Source: Paenibacillus sp. DCT19 (GTDB lineage Bacteria > Bacillota > Bacilli > Paenibacillales > Paenibacillaceae). Taken from it: 64,000 nucleotides of DNA. Shown here piece after piece: positions 46,514-56,206 of the stretch. Location of the stretch: NCBI RefSeq assembly GCF_003268635.1, contig NZ_CP029639.1:1065501-1129500 (forward strand). Direction: 5' to 3'. The position numbers were made by a program, and so were the translations under genes. The notes beneath the pieces were generated by a model that ran no database searches, was not told the DNA's origin, and saw nothing but the letters and a program-made list of their open reading frames with translations. The number at the start of each line of letters is the position of its first letter. The stretch's first letter is position 1.

Positions 46514-47419
46514 TTATAAATGTCCCAGCTCAATAGCCTGTCTGAACTTTAACGTAAATCGCTCTGCTGCCAGAGCAATTTCCTTCGACTCTGCCTGCAC
46601 GAATCCAATCTGCATCTTGGGTTGATCAATGCCTGTAATTTCAATAAGTTTGAGTACACCCTCTTTCCACAAGGGATGTTGGTAGAAGGAGAAGTCATGC
46701 CCGATAGTAGCTGCCATATTGCTCCCAAGAACCGTTGTAATAGCTTCGGAATTATTCGTGCGGAACAAAATGGAGAGTGAGCCGTGATCATAGGAGAAAT
46801 CTTGGATGAAATCATCGATAAATCCATCGCGGTACAATGCCAGCTTATGAAGCTTGAGTTGTTCAGGCGTGACCCGGTTCAGCTTGGCCAGCTCAGAGTG
46901 GTGATGGGTGCAGACGACAAGCTTGCCTGAGTACATGGGGATGAAGTGTAGTCCGTCGAACTCACGAAGCTGTTTCGTATAGATTGCGATGAATCCCAGA
47001 TGAGTCTTGTTGCTGCGAATATCCTTGATAATCTCCATGGAACCTTTCTCTTCAATCGAGATATCCAATTGGGGATGTTCAATTTTCATCTCGGCTGTAG
47101 CCTGAACCAAGTAGGGCATGACACTGGGAAAAGTAGCTACATGAAGCTCACCTGTCAAGGCGGAAGCTTCGATATTCATCGTTTTCAGATCATCCACACG
47201 TTGAAGAATATCCATTGCTTTGGCGATAAAACGTTTACCTTCTACCGTAGGGAATGTGCCGCTGCGTGAGCGTTCGAAAAGCGTCAGATCCAGCTCATTT
47301 TCAAGTCGATGAATCGATTGGCTAATCGCGGACTGGGTGATGTGCAGATTCGCAGAAGCAGCAGAGAATGATTTCGTTTTGGCAATTTCAACAACGTATT
47401 CAAGCTGTTCAAGGTTCAT
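46514..47419 (-). CDS. LysR-family transcriptional regulator
   Basis: 301 aa. N-terminal helix-turn-helix (NLEQLEYVVEIAKTKSFSAA, ITQSAISQSIHRLENELDLT) and a two-lobed effector domain (GELHVATFPSVMPYLVQA). Divergent from the butanediol-dehydrogenase-like gene with a dyad between them, so it most likely regulates that gene. The inducer is unknown. Full length and intact. Confidence 0.9.
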   Translation of the reverse strand: MNLEQLEYVVEIAKTKSFSAASANLHITQSAISQSIHRLENELDLTLFERSRSGTFPTVEGKRFIAKAMDILQRVDDLKTMNIEASALTGELHVATFPSVMPYLVQATAEMKIEHPQLDISIEEKGSMEIIKDIRSNKTHLGFIAIYTKQLREFDGLHFIPMYSGKLVVCTHHHSELAKLNRVTPEQLKLHKLALYRDGFIDDFIQDFSYDHGSLSILFRTNNSEAITTVLGSNMAATIGHDFSFYQHPLWKEGVLKLIEITGIDQPKMQIGFVQAESKEIALAAERFTLKFRQAIELGHL

Positions 47420-47448
47420 ATATTCATCTCCGTATTTGTATTACTATA

Positions 47449-47466
47449 ACTAATATTAACATTAGT
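47449..47466. promoter_or_regulatory. LysR-type operator dyad
   Basis: ACTAAT-ATTAAC-ATTAGT is a near-perfect dyad with the T-N11-A pattern of LysR sites, about 30 bp upstream of the LysR start and 90 bp upstream of the dehydrogenase start. Confidence 0.6.
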
Positions 47467-47555
47467 ATCTATAAATATGAATAATGTTTGAACAGGGCTA
47501 TACTAAGAGTAGAAGTTTTACTCATCTCATAAACGATAAAAAGGGGATGCATTCA

Positions 47556-48598
47556 ATGAAAGCAGCAGTATGGTATGGAAAAAAAGATGTCCGCGTAGAA
47601 GAGCGTGAGGTAAAGGCAGCGCAAGCGGGACAAGTGAAAATTAAAGTACAGTATGCAGGAATCTGTGGCAGTGACTTGCACGCGTATCATCATGGTGTTG
47701 GTATACAAGAAGGGGATAAACATCCGCTATCCGGTCAGAATGCGCCGCTCACACTTGGTCACGAGTTTGCCGGAGTGGTTAGTGAACTGGGGATAATGTA
47801 AGCGGAATCAATATTGGAGACCGTGTCGTTGTAGAGCCGTTGTATCATTGCGGAAAATGCGAGTATTGTATTCAAGGACGTTACAATCAATGTACACAAT
47901 TCGGCTTTGTTGGCTTGAATGGAGACGGCGGTTTTGCAGAATATGTTGTTGTCGAATCCTACATGGTACATGCTCTGCCAGATAACGTATCCTTTGAAGA
48001 AGGAGCGCTTGTTGAGCCTACAGCCGTTGCCCTTCATGCTATTCGTCATAGCAAACTGAAAGTGGGACAGAAGGTTGCCGTTTACGGTGCTGGTCCAATT
48101 GGACTGTTGACGATCTTGTCAGCAAAAGCGGCTGGAGCATCCGAAATCTATGCGGTGGATGTATTTGATGAGCGTCTGAACCTGGCAGAGAAGCTGGGCG
48201 CTATTACGGTAAATAGTGCTCAAGTGAACGCAACGGAGACTATTCTACAGCAGTCTGGCGGGATTGACGTTGCTTATGAAGCTGCAGGTGTGCAGCCAAC
48301 GATGGACAGCGCCATTGCCGTGATTAAGAAAGGCGGAGAGGTTGTCGTCATTGCGGCTATTCCAACGCCACTTCAAGTGAACTTCTTCGAGCTGTTGGTG
48401 AAGGAAGCGAACCTGACTTCTACGCTGGCGTATCGTCACATTTTCCCAGAAGTGGTTTCTTTGATCGCAGAAGGAGCATTGGATGTGAAGCAGGTTATTA
48501 CGAAGAAAATCAAACTCGACAATATCGTGGAAGAAGGGCTTGAGCTGCTCATGTCTGATAAGAGCCACGCCAAAATCCTCATCGAAATTAACGGGTAA
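47556..48598 (+). pseudogene. Butanediol dehydrogenase-like zinc MDR enzyme with one frame break
   Basis: ATG 47556 follows aagggg. First part: MKAAVWYGKKDVRVEEREV, catalytic zinc Cys in YAGICGSDLHAYHHG, GHEFAGVVSELG. The frame is lost at a G4 run (47789-47792); adding one G gives ELGDNVSGINIGDRVVVEPL and continues into the structural zinc cluster (CGKCEYCIQGRYNQC) and Rossmann fold (VAVYGAGPIGLLTILSAKAA). About 347 aa after repair, the usual length of (R,R)-butanediol dehydrogenases, which interconvert acetoin and 2,3-butanediol with NAD. Likely an intact gene with a sequencing deletion. Confidence 0.85.
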
Positions 48599-48690
48599 TG
48601 AGTAGGTAAATGTAAGTAACAGACAAGTCCAGTTATCTTGAACACATTTCACAAAAGCTGACCTCTCAATATCATATGTCACACCAGAAG

Positions 48691-48769
48691 CCACCACCTA
48701 TGAACGGTTCTCCCAAATGTTAGACTGCATTCTAGCCAGGGGGACAGCGAAATAGGAGGTGGTTTTTTG
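48691..48769 (+). terminator. Long-loop terminator
   Basis: CCACCACCTAT pairs with ATAGGAGGTGG (one mismatch) over a 50-base loop and is followed by T6. Confidence 0.55.
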
Positions 48770-48804
48770 TCATGCGTACAAAGACCATATTCTCCATACT
48801 TGCC

Positions 48805-49572
48805 CTACTTGCGATTCAATTGCGTGAGGTAGAGATGGTTGCGATATTCCGAAGGGGTAAGCCCCTCATATTGCTTAAACATTCGTAGAAATAGTTTGTA
48901 GTCTGAGAATCCGCACGCGCCAGCGATTTCCTTCACACTTGCATTGGTATTTAGCAGCATCTGTTTGGCTCGATTGATGCGTTGAGTCAGAATATACGTC
49001 TTGAGACCTACACCTTTTTCGCGCTTTACCATTTTGGAGATATAGTCCTTGTTGAAGTTAAACGTCTCAGCTACCTTCGCTACCGTAACATCCGTATGGA
49101 TATGAAGATCTATCCATTTGCAGATGTGATCCACAATGGCATTGTGTGCACGATAGTCGGAATTCGTATTACGCGCTAGCTCTTTCAATAACAGCAATAA
49201 CGCCGCGTCGGATTCCTCCGATGAGAACGAAGAGACATGCAGTAACTGCTTGAATAACTGATTCGCCGTTGACGGTACCTGGATTGTAGAATAGGTGGGA
49301 TACGTCAGAAACTCCTGCTGCTGCGTATCATAATGAACCCAGTAAAAGCTTACCGGTGCATCACTGGTCTGATACCCATAGTGGGTGAGCCCGGATCGAA
49401 GAAACAGCATATCGTTAGGGCGCATCACAAACTTCTGATCTTCCTGCGCAATATACATCTCTCCCTCTAACATCAAAATGATCTCTTGAAAGGGCATGCT
49501 ACGCTTCATGTGTGTCCAGTTACCCTCCGAAATAAATTTCCCGCAGAGGTAATGTTCTAATAGCTTTGGCAT
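48805..49572 (-). CDS. AraC-family transcriptional regulator
   Basis: 255 aa. N-terminal cupin-like sensing domain (FQEIILMLEGEMYIAQEDQK, MRPNDMLFLRSGLTHYGY), C-terminal double helix-turn-helix (DVTVAKVAETFNFNKDYISK; VKEIAGACGFSDYKLFLRMF). This plan is typical of sugar-responsive activators. Divergent from the GH127/146 gene with repeat R1 copy B between; the glycosidase is the probable target. Confidence 0.87.
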   Translation of the reverse strand: MPKLLEHYLCGKFISEGNWTHMKRSMPFQEIILMLEGEMYIAQEDQKFVMRPNDMLFLRSGLTHYGYQTSDAPVSFYWVHYDTQQQEFLTYPTYSTIQVPSTANQLFKQLLHVSSFSSEESDAALLLLLKELARNTNSDYRAHNAIVDHICKWIDLHIHTDVTVAKVAETFNFNKDYISKMVKREKGVGLKTYILTQRINRAKQMLLNTNASVKEIAGACGFSDYKLFLRMFKQYEGLTPSEYRNHLYLTQLNRK

Positions 49573-49755
49573 AGGACGGATTTATCCACCTTTTCTTGGA
49601 TTCTGAGTCTGATTCATTTGTATTTTATTTGATAACATGAGGAAGTACAAGGTTTACCAGAGATAACTGGCTAATCGATACGAGAGATAGAACGACGGAT
49701 TTTATCCTTTTTACTCAGATTGAAAATATATAATCACAGTTCGCTATATAAATTG

Positions 49756-49951
49756 AACTAAACATATACACGAGAACGGAGAGGACAGAAATAACATGGA
49801 GAAGCGGAGCGTTCGCCTGAAAGCTTTCTACAAGAAAGCTACATCGGAAGCATAAGCTATCCCCGGATTTTACCTTTGGAAAAGGAAATAAAAAAATCTG
49901 GGGATAACAGCGATCGGAAGGTTATTCTGTCATCGAAGTGGCAAGTGTAAC
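49756..49951 (+). repeat. Dispersed structured repeat R1, copy B (upstream of GH127/146)
   Basis: Partner of 26181-26380. The opening GACAGAAATAAC pairs with GTTATTCTGTC near the end; TACAC pairs with GTGTA outside it. Inside are GCGGA-gcg-TTCGC (A-T in copy A changed to G-T here, so pairing is kept), AGCTTTCT/AGAAAGCT with loop ACA (GAA in copy A), and CCCCGGATTTT/AAAAATCTGGGG. It ends 47 bp before the glycosidase start, so it should be part of that mRNA's leader if transcription begins upstream. The rest of 49573-49998 shows no gene. Confidence 0.8.
49796..49855 (+). CDS. Possible 19-aa leader peptide inside repeat R1
   Basis: ATG 49796, with GGAGAGG about 11 bases upstream, encodes MEKRSVRLKAFYKKATSEA. 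In copy A the same frame starts GTG and is cut by TGA at codon 12. Between the copies there is no indel over 60 bases; four of the eight changed codons are silent (CGA/CGG, CTA/CTG, ACC/ACA, TAG/TAA) and the start changes GTG/ATG. This mildly favours a translated, basic peptide, but the stop in copy A argues against its being essential. Confidence 0.3.
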   Translation: MEKRSVRLKAFYKKATSEA

Positions 49952-49998
49952 TATTCTTTATTTCAATTTATATGGATAGTTCATGAGGAGGAAATCAA

Positions 49999-52322
49999 TT
50001 GATTACACAAACGAACAGAGGATTTTTGAGTCCTGCACAGGTTGATCTATCGGATGGTGTGTTCCATACGTCACAGCAGGTGGGAGAACAGTATCTCTTA
50101 TCACTGGAAATGGATCGATTCCTTGCCCCATGTTATGAGGCGCATGGATTAAATGCACGCAAGGAACGTTACGCTGGTTGGGAGGCTCGTTCCATTAGTG
50201 GGCATTCCTTAGGACATTACATGTCAGCGCTTGCTGTGACCTATCAGGCGACGGGCAACGAGGAGTTGAAGCGTAGATTAGACTATGCAGTCAGTGAATT
50301 GGCTGGTATTCAGCAGGCGACAGGTAGTGGTTTTATTGGCGGCTTGCCTGAGGAAGCATTTATCATCGGATTCCAAGCTGAACACATTGGCGGTTTTAAC
50401 ATCGGGGAGTATTGGGTTCCTTGGTACAGTGTGCATAAAATCTATCGTGGACTTATCGATGCGTATAGGCTGACAGCGAATGAAGAGGCACTTCAGGTAG
50501 TCACTCGTTTTGCAGATTGGGCAGTGGCAGGACTAGAGGGCATGACGGATGAGCAGGTACAGAAGATGCTTCAGTGCGAGCATGGGGCATGAATGAGGTA
50601 TTTGCACAGTTGTATGGCATGACGGGCAAAGCGGTCTATCTGGAGACAGCGAAACGCTTTACTCATGAGACCATTTTGGCACCTCTAGAGCAGCAGAAGG
50701 ATGAGCTTCAGGGGATGCACGCCAATACTCAAATTCCGAAAGTGATTGGAGCAGCAGAGATTTATAATCAAGATCACTCCCACGAGAGCTACCGCACAGC
50801 GGCTGAATTTTTCTGGGATACGACCATACATCACCGTTCTTATGTCTTTGGTGCAACGAGCATTTCGGAGCATTACGAGGCCAAGGGCATGGAGAGCCTA
50901 GGGATTAAGACAGGAGAGAGCTGCTGTACCCACAACATGATGCAGTTAACGAAACAACTCTTCACTTGGAACCCAGATCATGCATACATTGATTATTATG
51001 AGAACGCTATCTACAATCACATTTTAGGCACACAAGATCCGGATACAGGGAACAAAACGTACTTTGCTTCCACGCTCCAAGGACATTACAAAATCTACGG
51101 AACTCATGATACCGCATGGTGGTGCTGCACAGGATCAGGCATGGAGAATCCGGGCAAGTATGCCGAAGCAATCTATTTCGAGGAAGACGATAACTTGTAT
51201 GTGAACCTGTACATTGCCTCTACGCTAGACTGGACTTCACAAGGATTGTCATTGAAGCTGCACACCGATTTCCCTTATTCGGAAAAAGGAACCCTGACGA
51301 TTACCGGAGGCAACGCCTCGGCGAATCTGAAGCTGCGCGTACCATCCTGGCTCCAAGAGCCGATGACGGTCATGGTGAATGGGGACACGCAGCAGATCGT
51401 GTCCCAGAGCGAGCCGGGATATATCACACTTTCCCGTCACTGGAACGAGGGCGATGTGGTTACCTTTACCCTTCCAATGGCGCTCAGTCGGTATACATCC
51501 CGAGATGATGAACACAAGGTAGCATTCCTGTACGGGCCTATTGTACTTGCCGGTGCACTTGGTAGCGAAGGGCTTCCTGTGGATACGATCGTAGACGAGA
51601 CTGCGTTGAATCCTAAGACTGCACCTGTACCTGTTATCTGGACAGAGGAAGAGGATGTACGGAAATGGATTCAAGTTCTCGATCAGAGTAGGTTAACATT
51701 CGAGCTGAGCGGAGAGGTAACTTCCACGGGAGAGGCTGTGAAGCTCATTCCGTTCTATGATGTGCATCATCAGTTCTATACGGTGTATTGGCCGCTCAAC
51801 GATGAAGGAGATGCGCTGGAGAAAGTATTGAACGATATCACCATTGATAGAGTTCAGCCGGACGGTCAGCAGGATGAGATCGGACACCAGCTGGACGGCA
51901 ACTGCCGTGAGGCGCAGTATAACGGCTCTTCTACGGACGGCCGCAACAAGCTGCACATGTGGCGAGAAGCGTACGGTACTCGTGATGCTCACTTCAGTTA
52001 TCGACTAGCTATAGAGCCGTCTGCTACTAATTATCTGTGCGTAGCCTATTGGGGCGGAGATCATTCTCCTTTTGAACGTGAGGGCATTCGGTATGATCGG
52101 CACTTCAATATTATCGTCGATGGAGCCGTTATTGGAGAGCAGCGGATTCATATGAACAAGATTGGCGAGACGTTCTATGTTGCCTATGATATTCCGCAGG
52201 AAATCACGTCAGGTAAAGACAGTGTTAAGGTGACGTTCCAGGCGCTGGGTGACAATGGCTGTGCCGGTAAAGTCACAGAGGTTCGCACCACACGAAGCAA
52301 ACCGGAATTTCTGATTATTTGA
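49999..52322 (+). pseudogene. GH127/GH146 beta-L-arabinofuranosidase (DUF1680) with one frame break
   Basis: TTG 49999 with gaggagg 7 bases before. All-alpha (alpha/alpha)6 barrel followed by beta-sandwiches. The frame changes at G4 50584-50587; adding one G gives QCEHGGMNEVFAQLYGMTGK with nothing missing. Catalytic and zinc-binding cysteines are present: GESCCTHNMMQLTKQLF and WWCCTGSGMENPGKYAEAI (the second Cys pair holds the nucleophile in characterised members). No signal peptide, so it acts in the cytoplasm on imported arabino-oligosaccharides. About 775 aa after repair. Probably intact in the cell. Confidence 0.87.
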
Positions 52323-52408
52323 GCATGGAAGCGGTGATGATTTTCATAGAGGCAATGTTATAATACAAGCATAGTACGGATGATAAAAGAGTAGGAACCA
52401 TTCCTGTA

Positions 52409-52630
52409 ATGAAACAGAAACAACGTATTACAACAATTACGGAAAGACGCTGGTCGTTGGGGCAGACATTTCCAAGAAATTCATGTGGCAAGAGCTGCCG
52501 ATTTCCATGGGAGGAGCCAACAGGGCACCACTGGTTCCCTCTGGTAGCTTTTCTAAAAGCGAATGATATCCAAGTCGTCATCGTCAATCCACATCACGTC
52601 AACAAAAGCAAAGAGAGTAATGAAAGGAAG
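52409..52630 (+). mobile_element. Remnant of an IS110-family transposase
   Basis: Pieces of the transposase appear in order but in different frames: MKQKQRITTITE, then TLVVGADISKKF (next frame, the DEDD-type N-terminal Asp motif), then HVARAADFHGR (a further shift), then back in the first frame EPTGHHWFPLVAFLKANDIQ and VVIVNPHHVNKSKE. About 40 residues are missing between the last two, and everything after HHVNKSKE (some 300 residues) is gone. Clearly a decayed fragment, with no ends visible. Confidence 0.75.
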
Positions 52631-52638
52631 TGAACGTT

Positions 52639-53058
52639 GTGAGAGTCGGGAAATCATCGGATACTTCAACATTAACGTGGGTGGGAGCACTATCTGATGA
52701 ACTTCTTCCTGTGTTTGAAAAAATGGAGCAGCAGTATGCTGTTTGTGAAATAGAATTGTTCTTTGTGTTTCGTTGTCTTCCGGATACATATGAACGGAAC
52801 TCAAGAGTTCGGTACGCTAAAGCAGAGAATGTGCTCTATTTCGATATCGTAACAAGTGAAGATGAATATAAAACGTTGACTAAAAATCGTCAGCGGTATG
52901 AATTAAGTCATGCTTTCTATGCTTTCTTTAGGGAAAAACTGAAAAAATACAAAGTCCAGGGGCTTGATTATAATCAGTTCATGAGTGATATAAAACATTG
53001 GTTGCAGGAGATTGGTTGGTTGCAAACAGAGCTTGAGTCATACATGACCGATACATAA
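52639..53058 (+). CDS. Hypothetical protein, 139 aa
   Basis: GTG 52639 with aggaag 8 bases before. Soluble; acidic N-terminal half (FEKMEQQYAVCEIELFFVFR) and a basic C-terminal helix (KLKKYKVQGLDYNQFMSDIK, WLQEIGWLQTELES). No family recognised. Single gene with its own terminator at 53111. Confidence 0.65.
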   Translation: MRVGKSSDTSTLTWVGALSDELLPVFEKMEQQYAVCEIELFFVFRCLPDTYERNSRVRYAKAENVLYFDIVTSEDEYKTLTKNRQRYELSHAFYAFFREKLKKYKVQGLDYNQFMSDIKHWLQEIGWLQTELESYMTDT

Positions 53059-53110
53059 AGCAAGTAGACGGAATTGAAGATGAAGTGTGGAATATTTTCA
53101 TTATTAACTA

Positions 53111-53150
53111 AAACGTCTCTACAAAGATAGAAATCGTAGAGGCGTTTTTG
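53111..53150 (+). terminator. Intrinsic terminator
   Basis: AAACGTCTCTAC pairs with GTAGAGGCGTTT around a 12-base loop, then T-rich. From 53151 to 53561 I see no gene. Confidence 0.82.
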
Positions 53151-53561
53151 TAGTGGTGCAAATTCGCTATTATCGCCAGCTTTAGTAAACAAGGTTCCTT
53201 CACATGCGGAGATCGTTGGAATGACTCGGATCAAAGCCGCTACCAAACGGTGTAGAGCAAGTTACAAAGAGCTAGTTGAATACGCATTTATATAAAAAAT
53301 GACACGCGTACCAATTTTCCGCGTATTACCGATTAACATCTAATCATCCACAATCTGCTATTTGCAGGCAACATACCGCTACAGTTAGACCACAAGTTAC
53401 CCAATTCGTTTCAATGTTGTCCCTTAAAGATGAAATGGGATAAGCCCAAGCCACGTATAGTTATAGTATCGGAATATCCAATCATATCCACCTGAGAGCG
53501 TTAACATCATGTACAATGATAATGAGATAAACAGGAAAAAAACGACATCAAGACCTGGGTC

Positions 53562-53713
53562 GTGTCTGAAAACTCGCTGAAGTGCATCTTTTACCGCCTT
53601 TTCGCCCCCTACTGCGTCACTTTCCCTTGACGTGCCCCGGCACGCCTGCGGAAAACTTCCTGGCTTGAAACAAAAATTCGGCAAAATCTGCGTCCTTCGG
53701 AGTTTTCAGGCAC
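53562..53713. mobile_element. MITE-like element R3 (152 bp)
   Basis: Bounded by inverted ends: GTGTCTGAAAACTCGCTGAAG at the left and CTTCGGAGTTTTCAGGCAC at the right (14 of the outer 15 match). The inside is GC-richer than its surroundings and codes for nothing convincing. Lies immediately upstream of the VWA/TelA operon (its ribosome site begins 20 bp later). Non-autonomous transposon or palindromic repeat; a second copy is not in this window. Confidence 0.5.
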
Positions 53714-53747
53714 TCCCTAATATCTAACATGAAAGGAGGTCGAATGA

Positions 53748-54485
53748 TTGAACATGACCAAATACATAAAGTTTCTCGGACTGATCCTCGGCATTGTGGC
53801 GGTGAATGTTCTCGCATTCTCACCGGGCTTTATTGGACTGGAATTTGGGGAGAGTGCATTCACGACAGCACTTTCGGTGACGCTGCTGTTTGGTAGCGCA
53901 CTCGCTCTGTTCTATGGCAGCTATACCTTGTTGTTCAAGCAACCGGTTGTTCTGCCTGTGAGGCATATCGAAACACATGAGGATTATGTGGAGGCTTTAT
54001 CTTTTTATAGACGCATCAAAGTGCTCGAAGAAGATATTACGCTGGGCTTATCCCAACTTAGTCGGATGAAAAAAAAGAAAGAGACGCTCCTGAACGTATT
54101 GCATCAACGATTTGATCCCGGAGAACTGAGCTTCAAGAAATTTGCTTCTGTCACGCTAGAAGTAGAGAAGCTGTTGTACCTGAACATTCGCAGCGTGTTA
54201 AATCGATTGAATGTATTTGATGAAGCGGATTATGCCAATATGATGAAATCCAAATCCGCGAGCCTGCCGCAGAAGCTTTTTCAGGAAAAAACGAAAGTGT
54301 ACAACGACTATCTAACCTACGTAAAAGATTCACTCCACACCAATGAGGAAATTCTGCTCAAGCTGGATCAGTTACTACTAGAAATTTCACGCCTAGACAG
54401 TTACGAAGCCGGAGATATTGAACAGATGCCTTGTATGCAGGAGATTGATCAATTAATTAAGCACACCAAATTATATAGACAGTGA
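53748..54485 (+). CDS. Membrane-anchored coiled-coil protein of the VWA/TelA operon
   Basis: 245 aa from TTG 53748 (aaaggagg 8 bases before). Two membrane helices (KFLGLILGIVAVNVLAF; TTALSVTLLFGSALALFYGS) then a cytoplasmic helical part (FYRRIKVLEEDITLGLSQLS, LDQLLLEISRLDSYEAG). By size, topology and position before a TelA gene it may be the counterpart of Bacillus XpaC, which precedes the TelA relative YaaN; sequence similarity is not strong enough to claim it. 12 bp before the next gene. Confidence 0.7.
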   Translation: MNMTKYIKFLGLILGIVAVNVLAFSPGFIGLEFGESAFTTALSVTLLFGSALALFYGSYTLLFKQPVVLPVRHIETHEDYVEALSFYRRIKVLEEDITLGLSQLSRMKKKKETLLNVLHQRFDPGELSFKKFASVTLEVEKLLYLNIRSVLNRLNVFDEADYANMMKSKSASLPQKLFQEKTKVYNDYLTYVKDSLHTNEEILLKLDQLLLEISRLDSYEAGDIEQMPCMQEIDQLIKHTKLYRQ

Positions 54486-54497
54486 GGGGTTGCTCGT

Positions 54498-56186
54498 ATG
54501 GCGAAGAAGGGGAAGTTTTTTTTCATATCTATTGTAATGCTGGTGCTTGTGTTCGGCCTAGTCTATGCAGGAATTACGCTAACGTCAAACTTTGGTAAGT
54601 CATCTTCACAGGTCAGCACGGAGAACGCAGGTAAGGAACTAGGTAAGTTGTATGCAGACATTGCGCCTGCAACAGCAGAACCGGTCAAGGGTCAGATTGA
54701 TCTGGATCCGGTTGATGTCGCAGAATCACTGCCGGACATTTCCAAATTCCCGATTGCGGTAGAGAATACAACGAATGATTATGTTGAAATCTTCTCTTCT
54801 ACAGAGAAGTCGGGCAGTGGGGTAGACGGCTGGTTAACGGAAGTAGCGCAAGAATTCAACCAAGCGAATATCAGCGTTGGTGGTAAACAAGTGTCGGTGA
54901 AGATTCGTAACATTGCTTCTGGAACAGCTACCGACTATATCAAGTCAGGCAAGTATGTACCCGATGCCTTCACACCCTCTAATGAACTGTGGGGCGAAAT
55001 GGTAGAAGCAAGCGGAGTGAAGACAGAGAAAGTATCCGAACGACTCGTCGGTAACGTGCCTGGGATCGTCATCTCCAAAGCGAAATATGATGCACTGGTT
55101 GATACGTATGGTTCTGTCAATGTGAAGACAGTCACTGAAGCGATTGCGAAAAACGAACTTGCGATGGGGTATACCGATCCATTTGCTAGCTCCACAGGAC
55201 TGAACTTTCTCGTGACAGCACTGAACACGTATGACAGCTCGAATCCGCTTGGCGAGAAGGCGATCCAAGGCTTTGAGAAATTCCAGGCGAACGTACCGTT
55301 TACCGCGTCCACGACAATACAGATGCGGGAAGCTGCCAAGTCAGGCCGTTTGGATGCATTTGTACTTGAATACCAGACATTTGTGAATACCGCCGATCTG
55401 AAGAGTGGATATGTGTTCACACCATTTGGAGTAAGGCATGACAGCCCGCTATACGCTCTCGGTCAATTGCCGCAGAACAAGCAGGAGATCATCCAGAAGT
55501 TTGCGGAATTCGTCACGCAAGATAAATACCAGAAATCAGCCGAGGAGTTCGGTTTTAACGGCCTCCCGGATTATAAATCAGAGGTAGCAGCGGTAGATGG
55601 CGGTACGCTGTTGTCCGCGCAGAAAGTATGGAAAGAGAAGAAAAATGGCAGCAAACCTATTGCCGCTGTGTTCGTTACCGATGTATCTGGAAGCATGGAT
55701 GGCGAACCGCTTAACCGGCTTAAAGAGTCCCTGCACAAAGGTCAGAAGTATCTGGGTACGGACAACAGTATCGGATTGGTATCCTACTCCAGCGGAGTTA
55801 CCGTGAACTTACCTATTGCCAAGTATGATACGAACCAGCAATCGATGTTTGTAGGCACGGTGGATAGCTTGCAAGCAGGTGGAGGAACAGCGACCTTTGA
55901 CGGGATCGTTGTGGCAATGAAGATGCTGGAAGATTACAGGGCTGCTAATCCCAACGTGAAGCCGCTGATTTTTGTCCTAAGTGATGGTGAGACCAATGAG
56001 GGGCATACGTTGCAGGATATCCGTGAGTTGGTAGAGACGTATCAGGTGCCGATTTATACCATTGGTTATAACGCAGACATCAAAGCACTAGAGAGCATCT
56101 CCAGCATTAACGAAGCCGCAAGTATTAATGCCGATACCGACGATGTCGTGTACAAGATTGGGAACCTGTTCAACGTACAGATGTAA
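54498..56186 (+). CDS. Membrane-anchored protein: periplasmic-binding-like domain fused to VWA domain
   Basis: 562 aa; ggggttg then ATG. N-terminal membrane anchor (FFFISIVMLVLVFGLVYAGI). Residues about 90-360 look like a type 2 solute-binding fold (VEIFSSTEKSGSGVDGWLTE; ELAMGYTDPFASSTGLNFLV). Residues about 385-555 form a von Willebrand A domain with an intact MIDAS: DVSGSMDGEP, the threonine in GGGTATFDG and the aspartate in VLSDGETNEG. Outside-facing adhesion or sensing is likely. The fusion is unusual. Operon with the membrane gene before and TelA after. Confidence 0.83.
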   Translation: MAKKGKFFFISIVMLVLVFGLVYAGITLTSNFGKSSSQVSTENAGKELGKLYADIAPATAEPVKGQIDLDPVDVAESLPDISKFPIAVENTTNDYVEIFSSTEKSGSGVDGWLTEVAQEFNQANISVGGKQVSVKIRNIASGTATDYIKSGKYVPDAFTPSNELWGEMVEASGVKTEKVSERLVGNVPGIVISKAKYDALVDTYGSVNVKTVTEAIAKNELAMGYTDPFASSTGLNFLVTALNTYDSSNPLGEKAIQGFEKFQANVPFTASTTIQMREAAKSGRLDAFVLEYQTFVNTADLKSGYVFTPFGVRHDSPLYALGQLPQNKQEIIQKFAEFVTQDKYQKSAEEFGFNGLPDYKSEVAAVDGGTLLSAQKVWKEKKNGSKPIAAVFVTDVSGSMDGEPLNRLKESLHKGQKYLGTDNSIGLVSYSSGVTVNLPIAKYDTNQQSMFVGTVDSLQAGGGTATFDGIVVAMKMLEDYRAANPNVKPLIFVLSDGETNEGHTLQDIRELVETYQVPIYTIGYNADIKALESISSINEAASINADTDDVVYKIGNLFNVQM

Positions 56187-56206
56187 TATTTTAAGGGGGA
56201 ACGTCA

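Noticed and set aside
8885..50587. Programmed frameshifting or phase variation at the seven frame breaks
   Set aside because: Runs are only three or four bases, lie at varied gene positions, lack slippery heptamers with downstream structures, and affect unrelated gene types.
53424..53684. Minus-strand 86-codon frame in the long space before the VWA/TelA operon
   Set aside because: Half of it is the R3 element and it has no ribosome site; the hydrophobic end is low-complexity.
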